A stretch of 64,000 bases of DNA from Mimachlamys varia (Eukaryota > Mollusca > Bivalvia > Pectinida > Pectinidae), in the NCBI GenBank assembly GCA_947623455.1, contig OX392529.1:59291186-59355185 (forward strand). The letters run 5' to 3'. The translations under genes were made by a program, and so were the position numbers. Shown piece by piece: positions 24,901-36,183 of this stretch (position 1 is its first letter; every line of letters starts with the position of its first letter). The notes beneath the pieces are model-generated. The model saw only the letters and a list, made by a program, of their open reading frames with translations. It did no database searches and had not been told where the DNA came from.

Positions 24901-27737
24901 CTCCTAGGCCACACATTGATATACGGTATAGACGTCTCCTAGGCCACACATTGATATACGATATAAACGTCTCCTAGGCCACACATTGATATACGATATA
25001 AACGTCTCCTAGGCCAAACATTGATATACGGTATAGACGTCTCCTAGGCCACACATTGATATACAGTATAAACGTCTCCTAGGCCACACATTGATATACG
25101 ATATAAACGTCTCCTAGACCACACATTGATATACGGTATAGACTTTTCCTAAGCCACACATTGATATACGGTATAGACGTTTCCTAGGCCACACATTGAT
25201 ATACGATATAAACGTCTCCAAGGCCACACATTGATATACGATATAAACGTCTCCTAGACAACATATTGATATACGATATAAACGTCTCCTAGACAACACA
25301 TTGATATACGATATAAACGTCTCCAAGGCCACACATTGATATACGGTATAAACGTTTCCTAGGCCACACATTGATATACGATATAAACGTCTCCTAGACC
25401 ACACATTGATATACGGTATAAACGTCTCCTAGGCCACACATTGATATACGGTATAAACGTTTCTTAGGCCACACATTGATATACGGTATAAACGTCTCCT
25501 AGCCACACATTGATATACGGTATAAACGTTCACTAGGCCACACATTGATATACGGTATAGACGTTTCCTAGGCCACACATTGATATACGGTATAAACGTC
25601 TCCTAGGCCACACATTGATATACGGTATAAACGACTCCTAGCCACACATTGATATACGGTATAAACGTCTCCTGACAACACATTGATATACGGTATAAAC
25701 GTTTCCTAGGCGACACATTGATATGCGGTATTAACGTCTCCTAGACCACATATTGATATACAGTATAGACGTCTACTAGACAACACATTGATATACGGTA
25801 TAAACGTCTCCTAGGCACACATTGATATACGGTATAAACGTCTCCTAGGCCACACCCAATGATATACGGTATAGACGTCTCCTAGGCCACACATTGATAT
25901 ACGATATAAACGTCTCCTAGGCCACACATTGATATACGATATAAACGTCTCCTAGGCCACACATTGATATACGGTATAAACGTCTCCTAGGCCACACATT
26001 GATATACGGTATAAACGTTTCCTAGGCCACACATTGATATACGGTATAAACGTCTCCCAGCCACACATTGATATACGGTATAAACGTTCCCTAGGCCACA
26101 CATTGATATACGGTATAGACGTTTCCTAGGCAACACATTGATATACGGTATAAACGTCTCCTAGGCCACACATTGATATACGGTATAAACGTCTCCTAGC
26201 CACACATTGATATACGGTATAAACGTTCCCTAGGCCACACATTGATATACGGTATAGACGTTTCCTAGGCAACACATTGGTATACGGTATAAACGTCTCC
26301 TAGGCCACACATTGATATACGGTATAAACGACTCCTAGCCACACATTGATATACGGTATAAACGTCTCCTAGACAACACATTGATATACGGTATAACGTT
26401 TCCTAGGCCACATATTGAATTACAGTATTAACGTCTCCTAGACCACATATTGATATACGGTATAAACGTCTCCTAGACAACACATTGATATACGGTATAA
26501 ACGTCTCCTAGACACACATTGATATACGATATAAACGTCTCCTAGGCCACACATTGATATACGGTATAGACGTCTCCTAGGCCACACATTGATATACGAT
26601 ATAAACGTCTCCTAGGCCACACATTGATATACGATATAAACGTCTCCTAGGCCACACATTGATATACGGTATAACGTCTCCTAGGCCACACATTGATATA
26701 CGATATAAACGTCTCCTAGGCCACACATTGATATACGGTATAGACGTCTCCTAGGCCACACATTGATATACGGTATAGACGTCTCCTAGGCCACACATTG
26801 ATATACGGTATAAACGTCTCCTAGGCACACATTGATATACGATATAAACGTCTCCTAGGCCACACATTGATATACGATATAAACGTCTCCTAGGCCACAC
26901 ATTGATATACGATATAAACGTCTCCTAGGCCACACATTGATATACGATATAGACGTCTCCTAGGCCACACATTGATATACGGTATAAACGACTCCTAGCC
27001 ACACATTGATATACGGTATAAACATCTCCTAGACAACACATTGATATACGGTATAAACGTTTCCTAGGCCACATATTGAATTACAGTATTAATGTCTCCT
27101 AGACAACATATTGATATACGATATAAACGTCTCCTAGACAACACATTGATATACGGTATAAACGTTCCCTAGACCACACATTGATATACGGTATAAACGT
27201 CTCCTAGACCACACATTGATATACGATATAAACGTCTCCTAGGCCACACATTGATATACGATATAAACGTCCCCTTGGCCACACATTGATATACGGTATA
27301 AACGTTCCCTAGGCCACACATTGATATACGGTATAGACGTTTCCTAGGCAACACATTGATATACGGTATAAACGTCTCCTAGGCCACACATTGATATACG
27401 GTATAAACGTCTCCTAGCCACACATTGATATACGGTATAAACGTTCCCTAGGCTACACATTGATATACGGTATAGACGTTTCCTAGGCAACACATTGATA
27501 TACGTTATAAACGTCTCCTAGGCCACACATTGATATACAGTATAAACGACTCCTAGCCACACATTGATATACGGTATAAACGTCTCCTAGACAACACATT
27601 GATATACGGTATAAACGTTTCCTAGGCCACATATTGAATTACAGTATTAACGTCTCCTAGACCACATATTGATATACGGTATAAACCTCTCCTAGACAAC
27701 ACATTGATATACGGTATAAACGTCTCCTAGGCACACA

Positions 27738-30700
27738 TTGATATACGATATAAACGTCTCCTAGGCCACACATTGATATACGGTATAGACGTCTCCTAGG
27801 CCACACATTGATATACGATATAAACGTCTCCTAGGCCACACATTGATATACGATATAAACGTCTCCTAGGCCACACATTGATATACGGTATAACGTCTCC
27901 TAGGCCACACATTGATATACGATATAAACGTCTCCTAGGCCACACATTGATATACGGTATAGACGTCTCCTAGGTTACACATTGATATACGGTATAGACG
28001 TATCCTCGGCCACACATTGATATACGGTATAAACGTCTCCTAGGCACACATTGATATACGATATAAACGTCTCCTAGGCCACACATTGTTGCAGATATAA
28101 ACGTCTCCTAGGCCACACATTGATATACGATATAAACGTCTCCTAGGCCACACATTGATATACGGTATAGACGTCTCCTAGGCCACACATTGATATACGG
28201 TATAAACGACTCCTAGCCACACATTGATATACGGTATAAACGTCTCCTAGACAACACATTGATATACGGTATAAACGTTTCCTAGGCCACATATTGAATT
28301 ACAGTATTAACGTCTCCTAGACCACATATTGATATACGATATAAACGTCTCCTAGACAACACATTGATATACGGTATAAACGTCTCCTAGGCACACATTG
28401 ATATACGATATAAACGTCTCCTAGGCCACACATTGATATACGGTATAGACGTCCCCCTGGCCACACATTGATATACGATATAAACGTCTCCTAGGCCACA
28501 CATTGATATACGATATAAACGTCTCCTAGGCCACACATTGATATACGGTATAACGTCTCCTAGGCCACACATTGATATACGATATAAACGTCTCCTAGGC
28601 CACACATTGATATACGGTATAGACGTCTCCTAGGCCACACATTGATATACGGTATAGACGTCTCCTAGGCCACACATTGATATACGGTATAAACGTCTCC
28701 TAGGCACACATTGATATACGATATAAACGTCTCCTAGGCCACACATTGATATACGATATAAACGTCTCCTAGGCCACACATTGATATACGATATAAACGT
28801 CTCCTAGGCCACACATTGATATACGGTATAGACGTCTCCTAGGCCACACATTGATATACGATATAAACGTCTCCTAGGCCACACATTGATATACGATATA
28901 AACGTCTCCTAGGCCACACATTGACATACGGTATAGACGTCTCCTAGGCCACACATTGATATACGGTATAAACGTCTCCTAGGCCACACATTGATATACG
29001 GTATAGACGTCTCCTAGGCCACACATTGATATACAGTATAGACGTCTCCTAGGCCACACATTGATATACGATATAAACGTCTCCTTGACCACACCTTGAT
29101 AAACGGTATAGACGTCTCCTAGGCCACACATTGATATACGGTATAGACGTCTCCTAGGCCACACATTGATATACGGTATAAACGTCTCCTAGGCCACACA
29201 TTGATATACAGTATAAACGTCTCCTAGGCCACACATTGATATACGATATAAACGTCTCCTAGGCCACACATTGATATACGGTATAGACGTCTCCTAGGCC
29301 ACACATTGATATACGATATAAACGTCTCCTAGGCCACACATTGATATACGATATAAACGTCTCCTTAGGTCACACATTAATATACGGTATAGACGTCTCC
29401 TAGGCCACACATTGATATACAGTATAAACGTCTCCTAGGCCACACATTGATATACGATATAAACGTCTCCTAGACCACACATTGATATACGGTATAGACT
29501 TCTCCTAGGCCACACATTGATATAAGGTATAGACGTTTCCTAGGCCACACATTGATATACGATATAAACGTCTCCTAGGCCACACATTGATATACGGTAT
29601 AGACGTTTCCTAGACAACACATTGATATACGATATAAACGTCTCCTAGGCCACACATTAATATACGGTATAAACGTCTCCTAGGCCACACATTGATATAC
29701 GGTATAAACGTCCCCTAGGCCACACATTGATATACGGTATAAACGTCTCCTAGACCGCACATTGATATACGATATAAACGTCTCCTAGGCCACACATTGA
29801 TATACAGTATAAACCTCTCCTAGACCACACATTGATATACGGTATAAACGTCTTCTAGACCACACATTGATATACGGTATAAACGTCTCCTAGACCACAC
29901 ATTGATATACGATATAAACGTCTCCTAGGCCACACATTGATATACGATATAAACGTCCCCGTGGCCACACATTGATATACGGTATAAACATCTCCTAGAC
30001 CACACATTGATATACAGTATAAACGTCTCCTAGGCCACACATTGATATACGATATAAACGTCTCCTAGACCACACATTGATATACGGTATAGACTTCTCC
30101 TAGGCCACACATTGATATAAGGTATAGACGTTTCCTAGGCCACACATTGATATACGATATAAACGTCTCCTAGGCCACACATTGATATACGGTATAGACG
30201 TTTCCTAGACAACACATTGATATACGATATAAACGTCTCCTAGGCCACACATTAATATACGGTATAAACGTCTCCTAGGCCACACATTGATATACGGTAT
30301 AAACGTCCCCTAGGCCACACATTGATATACGATATAAACGTCTCCTAGGCCACACATTGATATACGGTATAGACGTCTCCTAGGCCACACATTGATATAC
30401 GATATAAACGTCTCCTAGGCCACACATTGATATACGATATAAACGTCTCCTAGGCCACACATTGATATACGGTATAACGTCTCCTAGGCCACACATTGAT
30501 ATACGATATAAACGTCTCCTAGGCCACACATTGATATACGGTATAGACGTCTCCTAGGTTACACATTGATATACGGTATAGACGTATCCTCGGCCACACA
30601 TTGATATACGGTATAAACGTCTCCTAGGCACACATTGATATACGATATAAACGTCTCCTAGGCCACACATTGTTGCAGATATAAACGTCTCCTAGGCCAC

Positions 30701-32600
30701 ACATTGATATACGATATAAACGTCTCCTAGGCCACACATTGATATACGGTATAGACGTCTCCTAGGCCACACATTGATATACGGTATAAACGACTCCTAG
30801 CCACACATTGATATACGGTATAAACGTCTCCTAGACAACACATTGATATACGGTATAAACGTTTCCTAGGCCACATATTGAATTACAGTATTAACGTCTC
30901 CTAGACCACATATTGATATACGATATAAACGTCTCCTAGACAACACATTGATATACGGTATAAACGTCTCCTAGGCACACATTGATATACGATATAAACG
31001 TCTCCTAGGCCACACATTGATATACGGTATAGACGTCCCCCTGGCCACACATTGATATACGATATAAACGTCTCCTAGGCCACACATTGATATACGATAT
31101 AAACGTCTCCTAGGCCACACATTGATATACGGTATAACGTCTCCTAGGCCACACATTGATATACGATATAAACGTCTCCTAGGCCACACATTGATATACG
31201 GTATAGACGTCTCCTAGGCCACACATTGATATACGGTATAGACGTCTCCTAGGCCACACATTGATATACGGTATAAACGTCTCCTAGGCACACATTGATA
31301 TACGATATAAACGTCTCCTAGGCCACACATTGATATACGATATAAACGTCTCCTAGGCCACACATTGATATACGATATAAACGTCTCCTAGGCCACACAT
31401 TGATATACGGTATAGACGTCTCCTAGGCCACACATTGATATACGATATAAACGTCTCCTAGGCCACACATTGATATACGATATAAACGTCTCCTAGGCCA
31501 CACATTGACATACGGTATAGACGTCTCCTAGGCCACACATTGATATACGGTATAAACGTCTCCTAGGCCACACATTGATATACGGTATAGACGTCTCCTA
31601 GGCCACACATTGATATACAGTATAGACGTCTCCTAGGCCACACATTGATATACGATATAAACGTCTCCTTGACCACACCTTGATAAACGGTATAGACGTC
31701 TCCTAGGCCACACATTGATATACGGTATAGACGTCTCCTAGGCCACACATTGATATACGGTATAAACGTCTCCTAGGCCACACATTGATATACAGTATAA
31801 ACGTCTCCTAGGCCACACATTGATATACGATATAAACGTCTCCTAGGCCACACATTGATATACGGTATAGACGTCTCCTAGGCCACACATTGATATACGA
31901 TATAAACGTCTCCTAGGCCACACATTGATATACGATATAAACGTCTCCTTAGGTCACACATTAATATACGGTATAGACGTCTCCTAGGCCACACATTGAT
32001 ATACAGTATAAACGTCTCCTAGGCCACACATTGATATACGATATAAACGTCTCCTAGACCACACATTGATATACGGTATAGACTTCTCCTAGGCCACACA
32101 TTGATATAAGGTATAGACGTTTCCTAGGCCACACATTGATATACGATATAAACGTCTCCTAGGCCACACATTGATATACGGTATAGACGTTTCCTAGACA
32201 ACACATTGATATACGATATAAACGTCTCCTAGGCCACACATTAATATACGGTATAAACGTCTCCTAGGCCACACATTGATATACGGTATAAACGTCCCCT
32301 AGGCCACACATTGATATACGGTATAAACGTCTCCTAGACCGCACATTGATATACGATATAAACGTCTCCTAGGCCACACATTGATATACAGTATAAACCT
32401 CTCCTAGACCACACATTGATATACGGTATAAACGTCTTCTAGACCACACATTGATATACGGTATAAACGTCTCCTAGACCACACATTGATATACGATATA
32501 AACGTCTCCTAGGCCACACATTGATATACGATATAAACGTCCCCGTGGCCACACATTGATATACGGTATAAACATCTCCTAGACCACACATTGATATACG
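27738..32600. repeat. recent large duplication inside the satellite (offset 2,584 bp)
   Basis: About 27738-30015 and 30322-32599 match monomer by monomer, including private mutations: taggttacac (27972 and 30556), tatcctcggcc (28009 and 30593), cattgttgcagatat (28086 and 30670) and gtccccctggcc (28452 and 31036). A smaller nested duplication joins about 29413-29720 with 30007-30320. Confidence 0.85.
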
Positions 32601-32740
32601 GTATAAACCTCTCCTAGACCACACATTGATATACGATATAAACGTCTTCAAGGCCACACATTGATATACGGTATAAACGTCTCCTAGACCACACATTGAT
32701 ATGCGGTATAAACGTCTCCTAGACAACACATTGATATACG

Positions 32741-33030
32741 ATATAAACGTCCCTTAGGCCACACCCATTGATATACGGGTTAAACGTCTCCTAGGCCACA
32801 CCCATTGATATACGACTTAAACGTCCCCTAGGGAACACGTATTGATATACGACTTAAACGTCCCCTAGGCCACACCCATTGATATGCGACTTAAACGTCC
32901 CCTAGGCAACACGTATTGATATACGACTTAAACGTCCCCTAGGCCACACCCATTGATATGCGACTTAAACGTTCCCTAAGCCACACCCATTGATATACGA
33001 CTTAAACGTCCCCTAGGCAACACGTATTAA
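32741..33030. repeat. degenerate satellite edge, 37-bp monomers of two alternating types
   Basis: The last eight or so monomers are longer and share cgacttaaacgtcccctagg. One type starts ccacacccattg, the other caacacgtattg, and they mostly alternate. The array then runs out into unrelated DNA after about 33030. Confidence 0.8.
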
Positions 33031-33754
33031 TATACGTTTTAAGGATCTCATCTTGAAATTTTCTTTCTTATATGCATTTTTAAAAAAGGGAGTTTATTGC
33101 ATAGCAGAAAATACAAAACGGAATATATGGTAGTGAACTCGTTTTTGTGCTATGCTCGGTCAAAGATACCAAAATGAGCAAAACATGTGACTTATGTGAA
33201 AAATGCTGTTTTGGCCAATTGCAGGACAATTCCATTCAATATCTTCCAGATTTGTGATCAGATATGTATGAATGTTTGCAGAATTGACAAAAATAGTATT
33301 TTACTATCAATAACGGAAGAAAGAAATGATTTAAATATTTTTTATACTCAAAAAATAAATTTTAGTTACCCCTACCCCTTATTTTTTAATGAGAAAATAC
33401 CATATATCTTTCCTCATTTTTTAGAGATGTAATGCTTTATAAAATAAATTCTGGTGATTAACATTTTTGGATATTTGGCAGATCAAAAGGAAATGGGTTT
33501 CTCATTTTAAAGCAGTCATAACAACTGGGGGCTAGCGGGCTTGTTTTTTGTCCCATTATCAAATGTTTTCTTTGTTACTATTCTTGAGTCAAAAATCAAA
33601 ATCGCTTCAATAACACCAAATATCCTAAAAACATATCCAAAATATAGAAAGAATATCTTCGTTGCAAAGTTACTTTATAATCAGCATAAAGAAGTTGTAC
33701 AGCAAAAATGAACTTGCTGTAATAAAAAATGGCGACACACGAACGATTATAAAT
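33031..33754. other. AT-rich spacer, nothing recognised
   Basis: Unique AT-rich DNA with stops in all frames apart from a short frame at 33187-33432 that has no recognisable similarity. No repeat or RNA gene seen. Confidence 0.5.
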
Positions 33755-34402
33755 TATCAATCAAGCACCAAAATCATAAAAAAATGTTTTGATCGAAAAG
33801 ACATTTTTTGAGAGGTGTTGAAGAATGATTAAAAGATCTTTCGAGTTTTTCAAATTCCACATCTCATTAATTCCACTTCTGGAGTATACAGTGTCACAAT
33901 ATGAATGAAGCCCTGATTTTATGGTACTACAGTGTACGAATGGTAGTAAGAAGTTTTGATAATGGCTTGGTCGAGCAATTAGCAGAGCCAGTGATAAAAC
34001 GTTGCTTTTTGGACCTTGTATAGTTTCGGTATCCAACAAGACGAGGTACATTTATTGTAGGTCAGCGTCTTGTTCATTAATCGGTACTTTGAAAGATTGT
34101 AATACAGAAGCTTGGTTAGGCAGTATTCCATCTTTCAAAAAACCGGTCAATGTTTAAGTAGGGTGACCTAGGTTATCAAGCGGGCCTAGTTCTTTTTGCA
34201 AGCAATAAATGTAATAGCGTTTGCAAACAATGATGAAGTTGTTAGATGCTTGGTCTGTAGACACAACCATATACTTATCATGTAGATCGTTCAGTGTTGT
34301 TCGAACATCGGGGTCAAGAAATATCGAATAGTGTTTAGTATTCATTTTGTAACTCAAATTGTTTATTCTTTCTGGATAGAGGACCTGATAGACTTCACCC
34401 AC
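33755..34402 (-). pseudogene. Penelope-like retroelement, reverse transcriptase N-terminal remnant
   Basis: On the minus strand the first segment (34154-34402) has LNDLHDKYMVVSTDQASNN followed by FIIVCKRYYIYCLQKELG. This is close to the LHDKYVVVPADKASNN-type block found at the start of Penelope-like RTs in invertebrates. A second segment (33761-34051), after frame breaks, carries YCDTVYSRSGINEMWNLKNS, the next conserved block in the same order. Nothing of the catalytic palm or a GIY-YIG endonuclease remains. It is a decayed 5' fragment ending about 60 bp before the Polinton. Identification is from remembered family sequence, not a search. Confidence 0.6.
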
Positions 34403-34459
34403 TCTGAAAGTAAATCCGATTCAGCGTGTTTAAGTTTAGTCCATTGTCTGGCGTAATCT

Positions 34460-34465
34460 TGCACC
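34460..34465. repeat. 6-bp target site duplication, left of Polinton
   Basis: tgcacc, repeated exactly at 49075-49080 on the other side. Six-bp duplications are the Polinton/Maverick signature. Confidence 0.95.
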
Positions 34466-34953
34466 AGTAGGTAGGTTTTGCCGGTACTGGCGCAAAATCT
34501 AATTACTACCATAAACAGTGGTCAAACAAAAAAACCCACCCAAATCCCTGGTATCCATTCGCTAAATTTTACCTCCGATGGTTAACCCATCCATACATTT
34601 TCGATATTTCATGAAAACTTTATCGATTTTATGAAATTGGAAAACGCGATTTTAAAATAGGTTGTCGATTAACCATAAGACATTAAGGGTAGATCCAATC
34701 TCGGAGTGTAACGGAGTGCGCGCGCACACATGCCAATCGTCATGCCGCACGGAGTGCGCGCAGTGCTCATGCACACGCAGTGCAACGGAGTGCATCACAC
34801 ATCGCACACAACGCATCGACATGCCAATCGACATGCCAATCGATCGACATGCCAATCGATGCAACGACACGACACGATCGACACGACGACATGCCAATCG
34901 ATGCTACGACACGACACATCATCACGTCGCATCGATCACACTCGTTTTAATGA

Positions 34954-34978
34954 AAAAAACACCGCCGAGGTGTTTTTT
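34954..34978 (-). terminator. hairpin in left TIR, terminator-like
   Basis: Perfect 10-bp stem aaaaaacacc / ggtgtttttt with a 5-nt loop. It lies downstream of the outward-reading fibre-like gene. The mirror copy is at 48550-48574. The resemblance to an intrinsic terminator is structural only; function is inferred. Confidence 0.45.
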
Positions 34979-35077
34979 CTCAATACACGCAGATCGATCG
35001 ACACGTCGTTTTTTTTTATGTCATCTACACACGGTCTAGAGTCCCATATGTTGTTATTTGCTTGTACGATTTTTAAG

Positions 35078-35097
35078 AAAACGCCTTCAGGCGTTTT
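35078..35097 (-). terminator. hairpin just downstream of the fibre-like gene
   Basis: Perfect 8-bp stem aaaacgcc / ggcgtttt with a 4-nt loop ttca, 45 bp beyond the stop codon of the fibre-like gene. The right TIR lacks one arm, so the hairpin exists only on the left. Confidence 0.4.
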
Positions 35098-35141
35098 TCG
35101 CAATGCCTTCAGAACGTTTTTCGCTCACCACCCATCCCCCT

Positions 35142-35702
35142 CTACGACCCGCATAACTCCTCCAACAACAATGAAACAACCACACCAGCCACATGATAAG
35201 TCGTCGCCTCACTCCTAAACGTGACTACATCATTAGGTCTCAATACAACCCCACTTAGATCTATACTATGACTCGATTTATCATTCGGCTTTACAATAAT
35301 ATGTTGCGTCTTATTACCATTGATGACGAGAGAAATGCGTACCTCCTCAGTCCTAAGGTTGTCATAGGACGCAGACACCCCAATCCTCAAAACCTTACAT
35401 TTAGTTAATACGCAATAACCAGTATGCTTTCCAACTAACCCATCGCCAAATGAGTACTCATATTTACCAGCAGACAGATTACCATTTTCGACCGCCCATA
35501 TAGATATGTGATTTTTACAACTAGACGCCATCTTTTCCATGTATGCATTTATCTGTTCGGTCTTATTTATACACTCGTTTATTTTATTGATCAATCCATC
35601 CATCTCCACTTTTCGTTGAAAGTTCTTTACAATATACGATAAGGACACACCGGTTACAACAACCTTTGATCCACCACTTCTTCCAAATATATCAACAGGC
35701 AT
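35142..35702 (-). CDS. fibre-like protein of Polinton (C-terminal knob-like domain)
   Basis: 186 residues, intact. The N-terminus (FGRSGG, then VVVTGVSLSYI, residues 5-25) matches a start I associate with Polinton fibre-like proteins. A short coiled-coil-like segment (about 30-60) is followed by a beta-rich C-terminal domain (about 65-186) with SAGKYEYSFGDG and DVVTFRSEAT blocks and a hydrophobic last strand (VVVSLLLEEL). This is the plan of a trimeric stalk and knob that could sit on the capsid surface. The start follows tacttaaaaATG. The gene begins 10 nt after the protease stop, and its last 15 codons plus stop lie inside the TIR. Function is inferred from family resemblance. Confidence 0.55.
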   Translation of the reverse strand: MPVDIFGRSGGSKVVVTGVSLSYIVKNFQRKVEMDGLINKINECINKTEQINAYMEKMASSCKNHISIWAVENGNLSAGKYEYSFGDGLVGKHTGYCVLTKCKVLRIGVSASYDNLRTEEVRISLVINGNKTQHIIVKPNDKSSHSIDLSGVVLRPNDVVTFRSEATTYHVAGVVVSLLLEELCGS

Positions 35703-35712
35703 TTTTAAGTAC

Positions 35713-36163
35713 TCAAGAAAAATTTAAACTCTTCATGATATTTTCAAGGTTGCCATTTTCCCTATCAAGCTCCATCAATATATATAGACATATATGTCCG
35801 CACACGACAGTCCCATTGGGTTGAATCCTTTTTACGCTATAGGACGAGCCCTTTATATAATTAATAAATTCTAGAGGAGGTGATACTCCATAACTATCGA
35901 TATACAACTTCTTTTTATCCCTCTTCCACCAACACACACGTCCAATGCGTTCCTCCCGCATTCGGCGATCCAACCCCATCCCCTACCACCGTATCGTCGA
36001 GATTCAATATGCCACACTCGTTTCTATTTGCCCGTTTCGGAAGTTGATCCCGCATAAACACACCCCTGAAATTTGAAATATTTAACCTCTTTGCTGCATC
36101 CATCAATTCGATATTACTCAACGGCTTATTCGACAGAACGACATTTCCAACAGATATATTCAT
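35713..36163 (-). pseudogene. PRO: adenovirus-type cysteine protease (Polinton PRO), frameshifted
   Basis: Capsid maturation protease of the C5/C48 (adenain/Ulp1-like) type. The 5' part has NFRGVFMRD and NECGILNLDD, then the catalytic His in GTHWTCV. In a different frame follow the catalytic Asp in LYIDSYG and, near the end, the Gln and Cys in RIQPNGTVVCGHICLYIL. A one-base frameshift near 35920-35945 separates the His from the Asp/Cys half. All catalytic residues are present in one frame or the other. The start is preceded by cctaataaaaATG. It lies 20 bp downstream of the PolB stop and 10 bp upstream of the fibre-like gene. Confidence 0.85.
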
Positions 36164-36183
36164 TTTTATTAGGCAATCATTTT

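Larger units (their letters stand above)
12955..33030. repeat. 35-bp satellite array, about 20 kb
   Basis: About 570 monomers of the same 35-bp unit as 4006-6249. Diagnostic variants mark irregular higher-order units: a 34-bp monomer with ctaggcacac after ctagacaaca recurs near 16750, 17970, 19750, 21075, 22085, 23615, 24555, 25810, 27730, 28390 and 30970. Other marks are cgacacattgatatgcgg (about 20760-25730) and tgaattacagtatt. All minus-strand frames here (60-96 codons, reading like WPRRRLYRISMCGLGDVY) are products of the repeat. No insertion or gene was seen inside. Confidence 0.95.
34466..35189 (+). repeat. Polinton left terminal inverted repeat
   Basis: About 724 bp, inverted copy of 48354-49074. 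It differs by scattered substitutions and a few indels, for example 13 bp missing near 34567 and 16 bp extra at 35076-35091. It contains five copies of catgccaatcg (34729, 34820, 34832, 34848, 34890), several cggagtg motifs and two perfect hairpins. Its inner 48 bp encode the last codons of the fibre-like gene. Confidence 0.95.

Noticed and set aside
12955..33030. Many minus-strand frames of 60-96 codons (WPRRRLYRISMCGLGDVY type).
   Set aside because: They track the 35-bp satellite period and lengthen only where cctagg mutates to ccaagg; no start context or conservation.
4006..33030. CRISPR-like array because of regular short repeats.
   Set aside because: No unique spacers: monomers are head-to-tail and similar throughout, and the context is eukaryotic transposons.
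33530..33550. Second primer-binding-like site (caactgggggctagcggg).
   Set aside because: Matches the tRNA-Pro site only over the first nine or so bases and has no adjoining LTR.
34652..35218. Frames in the Polinton TIRs (His/Arg/Thr-rich, 80-178 codons) on both ends.
   Set aside because: Low-complexity composition from repeated catgccaatcg/cgacacgac motifs, found in both orientations by TIR symmetry.
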